From NCBI GenBank assembly GCA_902702965.1, contig CACRXP010000143.1:212814-276813 (forward strand): a stretch of 64,000 nt of DNA, given 5' to 3'. The translations under genes were made by a program, and so were the position numbers. This stretch comes from Spirometra erinaceieuropaei. Its lineage: Eukaryota; Platyhelminthes; Cestoda; Diphyllobothriidea; Diphyllobothriidae. Every line of letters begins with the position of its first letter. Within the stretch, counting starts at the first letter, position 1. The notes beneath the pieces are model-generated. The model was not told where the DNA came from. It worked only from the letters and a program-made list of their open reading frames with translations, and searched no databases. Shown piece after piece: positions 1-12,111 of the stretch.

Positions 1-255
1 AACAGTGGCGTGACAACCACCGTAAACACGGTTACGGGCAGGTGCGAACGGGACAGCGAGACGAGATCCCCCGACAGCGACAGGACCACCCATGCCGACG
101 TCAACAGTGGCATGACAACCACCGTCCACGCGGATACGGGCAGGTGCGAACGGGACAGCGAGACGAGATCCCCCGACAGCGACAGGACCACCCATGCCGA
201 CGTCAACAGTGGCATGACAACCACCGTCCACGCGGATACGGGCAGGTGCGAACGG
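1..255. repeat. 102-bp minisatellite, about 2.5 copies, running off the left edge
   Basis: Units start at 1, 103 and 205 with the same AACAGTGGC opening and a period of 102 bp. The first two are nearly identical; the third diverges after about 45 bases. Because 102 is a multiple of three, the frame opening at 10 stays open to 384 and reads as a 34-residue repeat rich in Thr, Asp, Arg and Ser. This could be a repetitive coding exon, but no splice or domain evidence supports it, and a GC-rich minisatellite is the simpler reading. Confidence 0.85.
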
Positions 256-487
256 GGCAGGAAGGCGAGATGCGTCGAGGGCGGACAACGGACAATACAA
301 ACAAGAGCAATGGCCGCGGTCACCCCGGCGCCGCCCCCCTCCCCACACCCGACAAAGGATGAGGAGGAACCGATGCCGCCATGACAACCATCGCCATACC
401 GTGTGATGCAGCGCGCTGGAAGTCAGTGACACGCCAGCACGAAAGAAAAACCCTTAAATACTGTGACGTGCCGTACGCAAACCACCT

Positions 488-521
488 CCGATGATGGAAG
501 CTTGTTTGCTTTCGAAACGTC
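488..521 (+). ncRNA. minimal hammerhead ribozyme motif, copy A (one core change)
   Basis: The core box reads CCGATGA at 488-494 where the consensus is CUGANGA. A six-pair stem II follows (496-501 with 508-513, one G-U wobble, six-base loop), then GAAA at 514-517 and CGTC at 518-521. Stem III has only the A-U pair and one C-G pair, built on the palindrome ACGT, so activity would need a dimer. AGG after the cleavage site can pair with CCT upstream as the start of stem I. The downstream bases match the tails of copies B and E. The T-to-C core change probably abolishes cleavage. Confidence 0.6.
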
Positions 522-600
522 AGGCAAATATACTTATGGTTCCTGCGATCGCCGTATCTTCTCAGTTATATTCGGGAACGCGCATTTTCGCTTCAATCAG

Positions 601-602
<2 letters not shown>

Positions 603-634
<32 letters not shown>
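603..634. repeat. (AT)n microsatellite
   Basis: About 16 uninterrupted AT dinucleotides lie just downstream of the hammerhead-bearing terminus. Similar AT runs occur at 1151-1176, 9927-9949 and 45727-45748. Confidence 0.95.
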
Positions 635-637
<3 letters not shown>

Positions 638-643
638 CACTCA

Positions 644-894
644 GGAATGGGCGCACACCGATCTATTGGCTGTCCGAAGCAAAAAAGCTTCGTATGGGCT
701 ATAGGGGTCACGAACAGGCAACCACCTACCAGGCCGAAGCCGGTCAAGCTATGATAGCAGAGGGCAGACGACATAGCTTGACAATCATAGCTTGGCCGAC
801 TTCGGCCTGGTAGGTGGTTGCCTGTTCGTGACCCCTACGCCCATACGAAGCTTGGTTGCTTCAGAAAGCCAATGGATCGGTGTGCGCCAATTCC
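644..894. repeat. inverted repeat, ~110-bp arms with ~30-bp loop
   Basis: The arms 644-754 and 785-894 are reverse complements with few mismatches. Both contain the GCGCACACCGAT block and the stretch around CAACCACCTACCAGGCCGA. The 30-base centre carries a short duplication of a CATAGCTTG motif. There is no coding potential beyond mirrored shadow frames. It resembles a small fold-back element or the inverted end of a longer repeat. Confidence 0.85.
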
Positions 895-1145
895 GGATTT
901 AATAAATAACCGATCTTCAGCGATAGATAATGGGAGGTGGTAAGGCACTGATGAACTTCGGTTCGATGAAGTGCTTATGACCCATTTGGTAGACCGCAGT
1001 GGTGGACCAACTGCGCCAGGTGCGTCTTTGCGCATGTTTGTGTTTACGGTACCAGCTGGTGGTCAGGGTTATGATTGGCTGAATGAAGGCAAAGGAGCTC
1101 GTAACAGTTCTGTGTCAATCTACCCCCAAGACTATGTCGTTTCTC

Positions 1146-1177
<32 letters not shown>

Positions 1178-2379
1178 AAGAATGACAGACGAAGGGAAAT
1201 TGGGTACGTGGGTCATCTGCACCGTCTGCGAGCAGAGCATTTTGGTTCTAGGCTCGGCTGGTGGTCAGGGTTATCATTGATTGAGTAAAAAGAGTATAAA
1301 TCCGAGCCAAACCTACCGCGTTCTCTGTCGTCTGTCGTCGTCAAATGTTTGCATATATGTGCACGAAATTCTGTTGCCCAGAGTGTATTAAAATGCCAAC
1401 GTCAGCGATGGGTAGTACATCCAAAATTGACTAATTTTGTCTGCTCGTCTGCAAAACTCGTTTTCCTCCTTCCGGAGCCGTAACGAGATTGCAACTCAGT
1501 GATGTAGACCACTCCAGTTAATGGGTTTTAGCAAAGATGTCCTGATTAGGTGATCCCTTCCGCTCTTTCCCTGACAGTTGCCTCGGTGTTCTACGGCAAC
1601 AAAGTATGACAGCTCCGGGCAGAATTCTCTCGAATGATGGGCAATCATGAAATGTTTGCGTCGAAAGGACGCTTGGATAATTTCGCCTGTAATAACAGGG
1701 AAACTTGATGTTAATGTTCATTTTAACATATACAAGAGATGCGTGAAATTCCTGGCGGAGCGCTTTTGGGCGGGCTTTCAGGTATACGATTTTTACTAAC
1801 AAAGCTTGCTTGCCGCTGCGCACTTTTTTATGAAACTTGCAATTTCTGTAAATTTTCTGTTGACAAATGTAATCTAAACAGTTTCCCAGTTTACTCAAAA
1901 AGTGGCGGAAACTTTGTAAATACTCATATTTGTTAAATTTACTGCGTAAACTGTTTTGCATACAGTCAAACTAGAAAACAACTTTTGCAGTTACAGCGGC
2001 ATAACGATGATCTTAAAAAAGAATAGTTATAAAATCTCGTCTTAATAATAAAATTTTTTTTAAAAGGGCTCTTTCTATCAGCAAAATTGTAACCGGTAAC
2101 CTGTATAAAGGCAGTCACGGAAATTCAACAGATTGACTACCTTTTCTGTTATAAGCACGACACAGAATGAACCAGGAACAGTTCGTCAGTTAATTTTGTT
2201 CTGACATGAAATCTACACATGCCGCTCTAGGGGAGGTAAGATACACTCAAACTAGGGAAAATCACTTATTTATTTTAATACAAGTCTTTTTGTTGTGAAA
2301 GGTCAGTTGACGCAGACGTTACAGCAGGCAAATTACGTAATGTATGAGCTTGATTAAGATTCGTCTTATTTTACTGATG
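895..2379. other. no gene recognised; AT microsatellite at 1151-1176
   Basis: A second (AT)n run lies at 1151-1176. A 147-codon frame on the minus strand (1518-1961) has no recognisable motif and no splice-like borders, so it is not called as a gene. Nothing else is supported. Confidence 0.5.
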
Positions 2380-3010
2380 GAATGATGGAAAGGTACGCAC
2401 AGAAGCGAAACTGCGCGACAAGTAGCGTTTCACTAAAAAAACCATTCAGTGGTGGTCATTTATGTGACATCAGGTAGAGTTTTCCAAACGGCAAAATAAT
2501 TTCAGCCTACTTAAAGGAAGGGATCCCTATCTGCGTTATTACTGCACTTTAGGGCACCAAATCTCATAGATCTGTTAATTTGCCATTTAGGAATTGATAA
2601 AACCTCTAGTTTTCCTAAAATAACCTTTGTGTTAGCAGGTTGATTACCACGGTTTACATCGGACAAAATAGATTTTCAAGTTTGACAAAATCTGTCTATT
2701 AAAACTTTCGCAGACAAATTACTATTCCTTCAGTTAAAAAGTCGCTCAGATGCGTAACCGGAATCTAGGACATGTATTAGCATAGGAAATTGCACAACTA
2801 TATTTAAACATCCATTTTTTCTAAAATTTGCTAATATTTAACTTTATATAATTACGTAAACACAATTTCTGCACAAGAAAAAGGACATTTTGTTGAAGGG
2901 TGTGGATGAGCGAACAAAATGCGCAACGTTAAAGACGTCCAGAAATTCTCACGTCATTTTTCGTTATCAGATTTCATGAGAAAGATCACGTACTGCACTT
3001 TTGTCACTAA
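2380..3010 (+). repeat. dispersed repeat family C, copy 1
   Basis: This segment matches 60170-60765 and 36500-37115 on the same strand, and more distantly the start of both tandem units at 13.4 and 14.6 kb. Shared landmarks include the TTATTACTGCA / AGGGCACCAAAT block, GTGTTAGCAGGTTGATTA and the ATGCGCAACGTTAAAGACGT block near the right end. No protein motif is visible. The family is an unclassified medium-copy repeat. Confidence 0.7.
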
Positions 3011-4730
3011 AGGCTATGCTGCCTAAGTTCGTCATCTGGTAATGCGCAAAGTCCTAACTGTGGTCATTAGTTTTTTTAAAGTTCGAAATGGCCAAACAGT
3101 CGGAAATTGCAAGAAAAGTCACCTGGTGCGCAGAATGCGACCAAACTGAGCGAAAGAAACTGTCGCTGTGGGTGTTCAGCTAGCGCGGCGAGTGTCATAC
3201 TCCTCTTCTTGCTTTTCAACGTTTTTCTGTCCCTTAGCTGCGGACATTTTTTATAACTAGAGGTCCTTAATGAGATCGAGCCCACTAGCTTGCTTATGCC
3301 TTTGTCTATCTGTCTTGGCTCATCCGAACACCATACGCGGCCTTTCATCTTAACACCCTTCAGACCAATCACCTTCTAAACCACAGAGAAAAATGTCTTT
3401 GATTATCTACACATCTGGGTTAAGAACCAAGCCCACCCGAGTATGTAAGGAGCCATTATTTTGTCCAATGTATAAGCAAATGAAATTTCTCAACTTCTTA
3501 AGTCCGCCGTCGCTGTAAGCCTTTTCGGCCGTCCTAAAAAACCAGAGTCCAAACAAAGACATTTATGAGCACCATCAACGAAAAACGTGTCCTGCCGCAT
3601 AATAACGTCTGCTGCGTTCGAGGTATCCGCATCTACGTCCTTTATTTAAACAAAAACAGTTTAAAGGGAAATTTTTACATGCAGTTTTATATCGAAGCCT
3701 GCACTTTAAGTGTTCGTTTGGTGGACTAAAGTCTTTCAGATGGACGTCGAGCTGGTCAATAGTAAGGATTGCGTTTGTACATATCATCATCTTCGTCGTC
3801 TTAAACGGCCCATTAGTGTGAAAGAACTTTGGTATTGGACAGATAAGTAGGCCAGTCTTATCTGCGATAAAACATTAAGCCAAATCCATCCCTGGCGTTC
3901 ATTAAAACCTTTAAATCTCCTGCACCGATTTTTTTTAGCTATATCTTGTAGAATCGAGGGGGCGGGGTAGACTGCTATTGCTCAAGCGCTCCTTCCCTGA
4001 CCGTTTAACAAGCTTCTATTGGTTCCTCTCTGGCGTTCCTTTTCTTCAGTATGGTACTTTTGTTCTGCGTAATTAGGGAAAGATTAAACTCAAGCCCAAG
4101 TTTCTTCGGTTGCGGAGGTTGAGGTTGATAGCATTTAATGTCTTTAAAGTACGACCTCGAAGTACTGCCGACGTATCCAAACTGAGCAGCTAAGGGGATT
4201 ATGCTATTGCAGTTATTGATAGGATAGTACATGTGACGAGCAAAGTAATAGGGTTCTGAGCAGACAAATCAAATTTTGATTATCTTTTAGGATTTATTAA
4301 AGATACAATGTCGCCAAGCGAGAGCACCGAGTCCATTAAAGTACTGAGCTGCATTGGCAAGTTTACGTGAAATGGGTGAGACCAGGTTATGGCAAGCCTT
4401 ATTGACCTGCGAACCTACAGCACACGCCTCACACGGGGCGGTAAGGACACGTCTGGGCGTAGGCTCACATGGCGCTAACTGCCTACGCCAAATTCCGCCT
4501 ACGATTTTAATGCCGGGCTCAGCCGGGTGGGGAGCGCTAGGTGCAGCGCATACTATAACTATAAACTAACTTGTGTGCATGACACCGTCCATGAACCCAG
4601 TCCCCGGTTGAAAATCGTTGGCGACGATGATTAGACTTTCGTACAGTCGGAATCTCCAGGTCATTGTGGTATTCTCAAACTGCTCCTATATTCGCCCGTC
4701 TCATTCCTTGATGCGCGACAAGCCAGAAGA
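3011..4730. other. no gene recognised
   Basis: A 98-codon minus-strand frame (3076-3372) and a 71-codon frame (3575-3790) have no recognisable domain, signal peptide or convincing splice sites. I see no repeats linking this stretch to the rest of the window. Confidence 0.4.
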
Positions 4731-5959
4731 TAGAATACTTGGCCTTACTCATGAAATGTCAGCCGAAATTTCGAAATGTGTTCCCTTTTGAAAAAGGTTA
4801 ATTTAATAGAGCTGTAAAACTAAATATTTTTGCAGCACAATTCTACAATAATCCAGTTACAAGAGGGTTTCGATTTTTACATGCACTTCTATACGACTGC
4901 CTGCACGAATAATACTCTGCAAAACAATGACTACGTAAGTAGCATGCAATTTTATCATTGATTTTCGATGCCCTAAAAAATTCAATTAAAGTACATGGAA
5001 AACATGCATAGAAATATTCCTTCTTTCACTCTTTTGGTAGAAAATTACGTTTTCTTCCAATTTTATGATCGAAAAGAGGGTATGATTCGGTTTCTAAAAA
5101 CCGGTTTCTAAACTACTGTATAGCACATTTAGTAACGTTAATTTTTTTAACACTTGGAACAATTCGTTACCCTATCTGGCTTACAAAACGTGGCCAATCT
5201 GAAGAAGCTCTGTAGACGCTTGATGTTTCAATTTTCAAATTTGCAATTTTTATATAGTTTGCTTCCTTGTAACAAAAAGGGAGTCCAAAGGTTTAACACC
5301 TATATTTCTCTCAAATAAACTGAACTGAACCATTCCAACTCCCGGATAATTTTAAACCCGACATGCCGTTACACTTGGATTCAGAGTTTCGAAACTTCAA
5401 GCGGTATAGTTTTCGCAAACGGAAAACCACATATTTTTCTACGATATTAATAGAAAACAATGTGGATTCATAAAATTTTTTTTAGTGGATTAGAGCCTTA
5501 TTGTTAACTTTACAAGCCACCTAAGTTAATTCAAATTAATGACGCTTTATGAACGGCGATTTCAGGGTATTAAAAATCACACAATAAGAAACTTTTTGAA
5601 ACCGAATTATTCCCCTTCTTTGACTATAAAATTGCAAATTGAAGCCATTTTTCACAGAATGAGCAAAAGAATGAATACTTTTATGCATGTTTTCCATGAA
5701 ATATTGCTGAATTTTGTAGGACATCGAAAGTCAATGAGAAAATTGCATGCTACTTACGTTGTCATTTTTTGCAGATTATGGATCTTTCATGCAGCCGAAA
5801 AGAAGTTCTTTTGAAAGCCGACACCCTGAGGTAACTGGATCATTATAGATTAATGCAGCATCATGATTAGTTTTACAAAACTACTTAATTTATCTTTTCG
5901 GAACTAAAAAGCATTTGGAGATTTCGGCTGACATTTCATGAGTTAGCTTACCTACTGTA
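4731..5959. mobile_element. fold-back DNA element, subfamily A, copy A1
   Basis: The two halves are reverse complements over most of their length. The left end reads CTCATGAAATGTCAGCCGAA and the right end is its inverse, extending to GCTTACCTACTGTA. The subfamily A terminus reconstructed across copies is TACAGTAGGTGGGCTAACTC. The element is 1.2 kb with no transposase-like frame; the short frames at 5539-5814 are palindromic shadows. TA flanks and a CAGT start recall Tc1/mariner ends, which is an inference. Confidence 0.8.
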
Positions 5960-6289
5960 GGTTAACAGGAAACCTGTCTCCCCGAATTGACTGCTGAGGG
6001 AAACGCCAAACGTTCGCGAGCCGGCATTGTTCTCAATAGACTGGTATGGGTCCACGATCCACTCGCATGTCAGTTACACGGTAAAATGGCCGGTCGTACC
6101 TTTCTGCAAAGGATACGGCAAGGAGACCTTAGTATTTCTTTAACCTTATGTCATTAAATAACCCAGGCGGAATGCTTAGCTCTCTCAGCCCCTTAACTGG
6201 CCAGTTCAAAGAGCAGACTGACGCTCAGATGTAAATTTCACTATTGGGAATACTTAAAGCATTTTGTCCCCGCTACAAAACTGAAGCAA
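5960..6289. other. unassigned interval
   Basis: No gene, repeat or RNA feature is recognised between the fold-back element and the PLE remnant. Confidence 0.4.
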
Positions 6290-6914
6290 GCAAGCAGGAC
6301 AGGATTTAATGGTACCAGAAATGTCGCGAAAGCTCGTCAGCACCTGCCCAGATGACTCCTAAAGCAAGAAAATAAAATCCCACGTTCCTCCATTACGAAA
6401 CACCTGCTTGACAGTGGTCACACCGTCGACTCCATAACTTCCTTCCGAGTACTTGATCAAGCACGAACATCTCGGACATTACGTTACCTAGAGGCGGCCT
6501 ATATACGTCGGGTGAAAGCATATCTTTGTAAGTAAGTGGAAGACGTGGTTAGCCTAACATTGCCATGGTAGCCCCAGCTCCATGAGTTTCCCTTCTCCTA
6601 TACGCTTTTGCTCGTTAACGTCCCCATTTTTTCGCAATTCTTCCCATACGGTGTTTGAGTTACTAACTATATCGATTAGCCAGCTTTACCCAAAACCATG
6701 ACCTTGTTGTTTCTACATTGATTTTTTGCACGATTTCAAATCTGTTGTATTCTTCCCGCACGTTGTCTATGTTATGAAGAGACAGGACGCAGCTGACAAG
6801 TCGTCGCGAAATTTTTGGTACCATTAAATCCTGCCCTGCTTGCCTATTGGAAGTACATCCGTGCGGAAGTCCGCGTATATCCTTCGCATTTCTGACGCAC
6901 ATCGCAACAATCAA
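6290..6914. mobile_element. Penelope-like element remnants, inverted pair
   Basis: On the + strand, 6395-6535 encodes a stretch resembling the C-terminal part of a PLE GIY-YIG endonuclease: SSITKHLLDSGHTVD, then ARTSRTLRYLEA and a final IRRVKAYLC. A ~60-bp block at 6293-6352 recurs inverted at about 6785-6845 on the minus strand, where the 83-codon frame 6663-6914 reads through related sequence. Frames are broken by stops. The fold-back arrangement matches the other PLE fragments here. The assignment rests on motif resemblance only. Confidence 0.5.
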
Positions 6915-7270
6915 ACTGAAAAATCCGGGTTTGGAAGACTTTCAGACGAGGGACTTACTTGGTCTTCGTGACAGGACGAAGAGTCAGCCGGCAAAAGCTC
7001 CTTCTTGATGGCGTGTCTATGGCAGTCCCACTTAGCTGGGACCCAAGTCATGGGCCTTTTCTATTGTAAAAAAACGTAGCCAATTGCGTCTGGACCCGAC
7101 GCCTGTGGCAGAAGTAGGCGGCTTTATAATTTTTCCAGTCGCTGCTTCGGTGATGGAGAGTGTGGTGGATGCGGCAAAAGTCACTGTCTTTAGATCCACA
7201 CTGCCGTGGGGCACGCGGTCGAAGCGACACATGGTCGGCATTTTCAAAACATCGTGTCCTGTCTTGCACG
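6915..7270. other. unassigned interval
   Basis: Frames on both strands at 7032-7332 overlap without a recognisable motif. Nothing else is visible. Confidence 0.35.
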
Positions 7271-8267
7271 TACAGCAGATGTGCTAACTCATCAAATGTC
7301 AACGAACATTTCGAAATGTGTTCTCGTTTCAAAAAGATAAATGGATTAGTATTGTAAAACTAATCATGATGCAGCATAAATCTATAATGATCCAGTTACC
7401 TCAGGGTGTGGCTTTCAAAAGAACCTTTTTTTCGGCTGCATGCAAGATCTATACTCTGCAGAAAATAAATACTTAAGCAGTATGACATTTTCTTTCTGAT
7501 TTTCGATGTCCTTGAAAATTCAATTATATTTCATAGAAAATATGCATAAAAATATTTAAACTTTCACTTATTCGGTAGAAAATCACATTGTCTTCCAACT
7601 TTATACTCGAAAGAAGTGTATAATTAGGTTTTAAAGAACTTTTCAATTTTGAGATTTTTAAATACCGTTAAATGGCCCTTCATGATAAGTCATGTATCTG
7701 CATTTGCTAATGCGGCTTGAAAAGTTAACAAAATTGCGCAAATCCACTGCTATATTTTATAAATTTCATATAGTCTCATCTTAACACCGTAGAGAAATGT
7801 TGGTTTTCCATACACGGAAAATGTACAGCTTGTAGTTTTGAAACTCCGAATGCAAGTGTAGCAGCAGGTCGGGCTCAAAATTTTTCGGAAATCAGAAAAG
7901 TTTTTTAGAAACGAATAATACTCTTCTTTTGAGTATGGAATAGATAGAAGACATGATTTTCGACCGAATAAGTAAAATAATGAATATTTTTATGCATGTC
8001 TTCTATGAAATATAATTGATTTTCAAGGGCATCGAAAATCAATGAGAAAATTGCATACTAATTAAGTAGTCATTTTTTGCAAAGTATAGATCTTACATGC
8101 AACCGAAAATAAGTTCTTTCGAAAGCCAACACCCTGAGGTTACTGGATCATTATAGATTTATGTTGCATCATGATTAGTTTTACAACAATAATTAATTTA
8201 TCTTTTCGAAACGAGAACGCATTTCGAAATGTTGGTCGACATTTCATGACTTACCACATGTACTGTA
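7271..8267. mobile_element. fold-back DNA element, subfamily A, copy A2
   Basis: The ends are TACAGCAGATGTGCTAACTC on the left and an inverse terminus finishing TTACCACATGTACTGTA on the right. The halves are complementary for roughly 450 bp each around a centre near 7.75 kb. Shared internal landmarks are GATGCAGCATAA, ATTTTCGATG and ATGCATAAAAATATT with their inverses. It has no open frame and is the cleanest full-length copy of the subfamily. Confidence 0.85.
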
Positions 8268-9283
8268 CTTTGGGCAAAGCGTTTTTCACCGGTGGATAAT
8301 CACATTGTTAAGACCGATGAAAGTTGCTATATGACATTTTCAGTAAATTTTGCGCGGCCCAGTAGACGCAGCTACTCCGGAGTCAACAACGCAGTCAACT
8401 TATTCTATTAGACCACTTGGCTTGGACAGGGCATTTGTGCTTAAAGGTTGCCGCATTCTAAAATCAGCTTGCACCCTTGCTTACTGTATGGGATGTTCCA
8501 AATTGTATGGAAAAAACAAATAGTTATAAATTTATGGTTAATAAAAAGCATTGTGTGTTTGAACGAAACAAAACGTACGGACGTTCTATAATTTATTTGT
8601 CCAGCACTGTTTTAACTTTCCTATCGATTTTGGCATGATCCTTGCTGGTGACGCGAAACAGCCAAATTGCAGACATAAAAAAACGATTTTCTCTTGGATA
8701 TGAATACCTTATTGTTTTATGATCCCTCTCAAATCAGTTACTGCTCCCGGTTTTGTCGCGTAGATTTTATCCTTTAAGCATTTTTTAGTGAACTTGTCTG
8801 TTTTTATGCCCTCCCCCAAGCGTGCTTCAAGTCCTGCTTGAGCCTTCTTCGGTACCTCAATCCGGTGGATGTTTAAATAGGCTCGCTAATGCTCGGATTT
8901 TGTGGAACTCCGTCTGTCACAATAATAGCTACCGTGCACTGTGAATTAACACGCGGTCCCCTGTGTGGCCTTCCGGTTGTGATTAGACTCTCCTTATTCT
9001 CTCAGCCCAACGAGCGGCTGTGTAGCAAGTGGAGTATGTTCACGCCACTATCGGTTCACCCACGCTTCCCTGTGCGTGTATTGAGCTCTGCTTGCTCGTT
9101 CTTTCCCTTCTTATCCAGCGATTAGCTACCTCAGATATGTTAGCTAAAGTTTTTGCAGTATTTCGTAGCCTCTTATTCAACCGTACAGGGTCATTGCCTA
9201 TTTATAAAATAATGCAAACTGTTCAATCAGAAATGGACCTAGAAGGGCGCACGCAAAGGCGAGTGGCAACTCGGTCAGCTAAA
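8268..9283. other. no gene recognised
   Basis: The stretch 8830-9290 is somewhat richer in GC, with two overlapping + strand frames (78 and 88 codons). Neither has a recognisable motif or splice-like edges. Confidence 0.4.
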
Positions 9284-10294
9284 TACGATGCGTGACCGAT
9301 CTAATGAACTGTTGGCCGAAATTCTGAAATGCGGTTTTGATTAGGAAAATTTACTTAAATGGGGCTTAAATATTGATTATCGTGCTGCATAATCTTTGAA
9401 AATTTTGGACTCATCAAGATGTCCTCTTAATAATGCACTTCTTTTCGACCTTCTACAGAAACCCCATTTGGTGACGAATGAGTTCCTAATAAACATTCAT
9501 TTTTTCACAATTATTCTCGATAATATTATAAATCAAAAAATATTTTATAGAATAAATGCAAGAAAATATGCTTCCTTTATCCATTTTGTAGAAAATAACA
9601 TTGCTTTTTGATGTAATACCGTATGAAAGGTTGTCTTTTAGTTTTAAAAATGTCTCCAATTATAAAATTTTTAAGAACGTGCAACATCTGTTCTTACAGC
9701 ATTGAAAATGTCCGTTTACCAATACTCCTCACGAGATGTACAACATAGACAACATTCATTGAAAAACTTTATGAACTGTATATGGTATTTCCTTACATTT
9801 ATAGAGAAGCGTATCACTTTTCTTACGCGGCAAGCATACACCTTGCTGACTGTCATCGCTAAAGTACAATGCAGCGGCTGATAAGGCCCGAAATTATTCG
9901 GGAATCGACAACCATTTTAAAACCCACATATATATATATATATATATATTTTATTCGGGCACGCAATGTAGCCAATGTAATTTCATAAAGAAATGAGCAG
10001 AATAAAGCATACTTCTGTGCGTATTTTCTATAAAATATATTTGAATTTATAAGAACATCAAGAATCAATACGAAAAATGCATGCTAATTATGCAGTCATT
10101 CTTTACCGAGGGTGGGTCTTTTAGGAGGTCGAAAAGAAAGGCTTTAAATTTTGACATTTTGCCGAGTCCAAAATGTTATTTGATAATGCTGCATGATAAT
10201 GAATATTAAAACCCCATCTGTGTACTCCTTCCTAAGCAAAAATGCATTTCGAAATTTCGGCCAACATTTCATGAGATCGGCCACGCAATTTGCA
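9284..10294. mobile_element. fold-back DNA element, subfamily B, copy B1
   Basis: The left end is TACGATGCGTGACCGATCTA and the right end the inverse, through ATGAGATCGGCCACGC. Subfamily B differs from A in its terminus, reconstructed as TACAGTGAGTGACCGATCTC, followed by ATGAAATGTTGGCCGAAATT. The right half carries an (AT)n expansion at 9927-9949. No transposase is visible. Confidence 0.8.
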
Positions 10295-11270
10295 TGCCGA
10301 AGTGACGGTTAAGGACGGAAGATAAGGTACCTAGTAATTAAATTCCAAAAGACTTGGTGGACACGGACCATACTATAGATGCATTAGCTACACTTCAGGA
10401 GACGACTGGGTGTCTCACGCGCATTGACGAAGCCGCTGCAATAAGGAGAAGAAAACCGGAAATCTGTAAGCAGGTGGGTCATTTGATCAACCTCGCAATG
10501 CCATGGTGTGGATCGATGATGATTATGGTCTTATTCTCACACCCGTTCTCCTATCCCCCCGCATGAATGGTGAATGTTGAATTTAGATCCCATCTGACAG
10601 GATTTTACAGTAATGTAAAATTGCTTGCTAAGATAACTTCCCTCCCTCTTTTTTCCTCGGCATGTGCACAAGTATATCAGACCAACATTCTTTGTTTTAT
10701 TTTCCCTCCCTCCGGGTCGGTTTCTATTTGAAAGGTTCACTTTGTCTTATGAAATTGTTTTAGCATGTTACTCCTACGGTGTCAAGCAATTGGAGCTGTA
10801 GGACCAAATCTCACCCAATTTTCTAAGCAACAATAGTTGGATAATTTGCATGGCAATAACCTTATGCATGTGTGTTCTCCGGCATCTAAGAGTGATAAAA
10901 ACAAAAGGACGTTTAGCGAAATGCTAGCATGGTACATTTTTAATGATTTTCACTATTGTCTCATGGCGTTATGTTTGACTTTTGGGTTGTGCGTCATATT
11001 AGGCCTTTAGTAATCAGCCTGCCACAAAATCATTTTTCTAATTCGACGCTTTTCGCCTCAGCAGCTCATTAAATAGGTAATATATAGCCTTCCATAAATC
11101 GGACAATGACTGCGTTTTATCCCATTAATGGATGCGGAACGTGCGGCCCGTGTCCTCTAGGTAATTTTCCACGAATTTTGGGGTCATTTATCTGTTAATT
11201 TACGAACTGTAGAACTAATTCTAAAAGACCTCGTTAATGTTTTCATGACAGTCGCGAAATGTTCAAGTAA
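10295..11270. other. no gene recognised
   Basis: There are short frames only, and no repeats shared with other parts of the window were noticed. Confidence 0.4.
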
Positions 11271-11464
11271 ATGGGGCTCAGTAAAAAAGACCCCAAAGCA
11301 TACATTTTTTTCATGAATCATCTCACAAAAACTAAACCACACGGTAGCCTTCGACGAATTAAGATGCTGTGTGCACGTACCATGCAAATTGTCGAGTTTC
11401 CAATAGATTACCCGAACAGTAAAATGCAATACCAGCCTTGTCGCGTCACAAATGACATATTCCG
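11271..11464 (+). CDS. candidate first exon, unknown protein
   Basis: An ATG directly preceded by an in-frame TAA opens 64 codons ending at a strong donor, CG|GTAAGT, at 11464/11465 (phase 2). The next acceptor-like site, TTTCCAG at 11563-11569, lies only 105 bp on. The piece after it continues the frame. The encoded peptide is basic (KKDPKAY, TKTKPHGSLRRIK) with three cysteines, and I do not recognise it. A chance frame with a chance donor remains quite possible. Confidence 0.3.
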
Positions 11465-11569
11465 GTAAGTCTTAAATGTTGCATAATGCAGAATTGATCT
11501 CTTTCTCGCGAGAATGAAAGACCTTCAAAAAATCGGTGGACAAAATACAGAGCTGATATAAATTTCCAG

Positions 11570-11639
11570 TTGCCGCTGTGGAGGTGTCCGAAGACGTCCG
11601 CAAGGAGGCTTATGGGTTGGAGGAACTCGGAGAGGAAAG
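11570..11639 (+). CDS. candidate 70-nt internal exon
   Basis: A GC-rich 70-base block sits between TTTCCAG and the donor AAG|GTATTT in otherwise AT-rich sequence. All three frames are open. If joined to the exon at 11271 (phase 2), it reads CRCGGVRRRPQGG and onward, ending in phase 0. If entered in phase 1, it reads AAVEVSEDVRKEAYGLEEL, a more protein-like acidic helix. The sequence alone cannot choose between them. Confidence 0.3.
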
Positions 11640-12111
11640 GTATTTAAATAAATGTTTCATTATTGTCGTAGGATTAGTGAACTTTATATCTATTGATCTT
11701 TTCACCTATGTTGTGTGTTTGTACTTCATAATAGGGTGAGAACGCTTCTTCCTTTAAGGCAAGATTCCCATTAGGGGAACGTAAAGATCAGTGATAATAC
11801 TGAGAAGATCGACGCGGGTTATAATCTTGGAAGAGAAAGAAAACCATTACCATGGGCAGGCGCACTGTGTGTAGATGTCCGTGTACACGAATTGTTTACA
11901 CGGTGAGGCTAAGAAGAGATTTGAAACTTTGACTCGTTTTTACGTGTTACTGAAAAATACTGATATTTTCCTATCGAATGTAATAGGACATGCCATTCTC
12001 TTTATGTAGCGTCTTATGTTGCCATTTCCGATCACTTTAAGACTGCATTCTAAGATTACGAACGCAGGCTGGGGTGGCCAAATAGACATAGGTATTTTGT
12101 AAAAGTGTTAA
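11640..12111. other. unassigned interval
   Basis: No gene or repeat is recognised between the candidate small exon and the palindrome at 12112. Confidence 0.35.

Noticed and set aside
1518..1961. 147-codon minus-strand frame
   Set aside because: It has no recognisable domain, no splice-like borders and no repeat relatives; length alone is not enough.
5536..5814. 91-codon + frame and overlapping 62-codon - frame
   Set aside because: They lie inside a fold-back element; the mirror-image frames follow from palindromic sequence.
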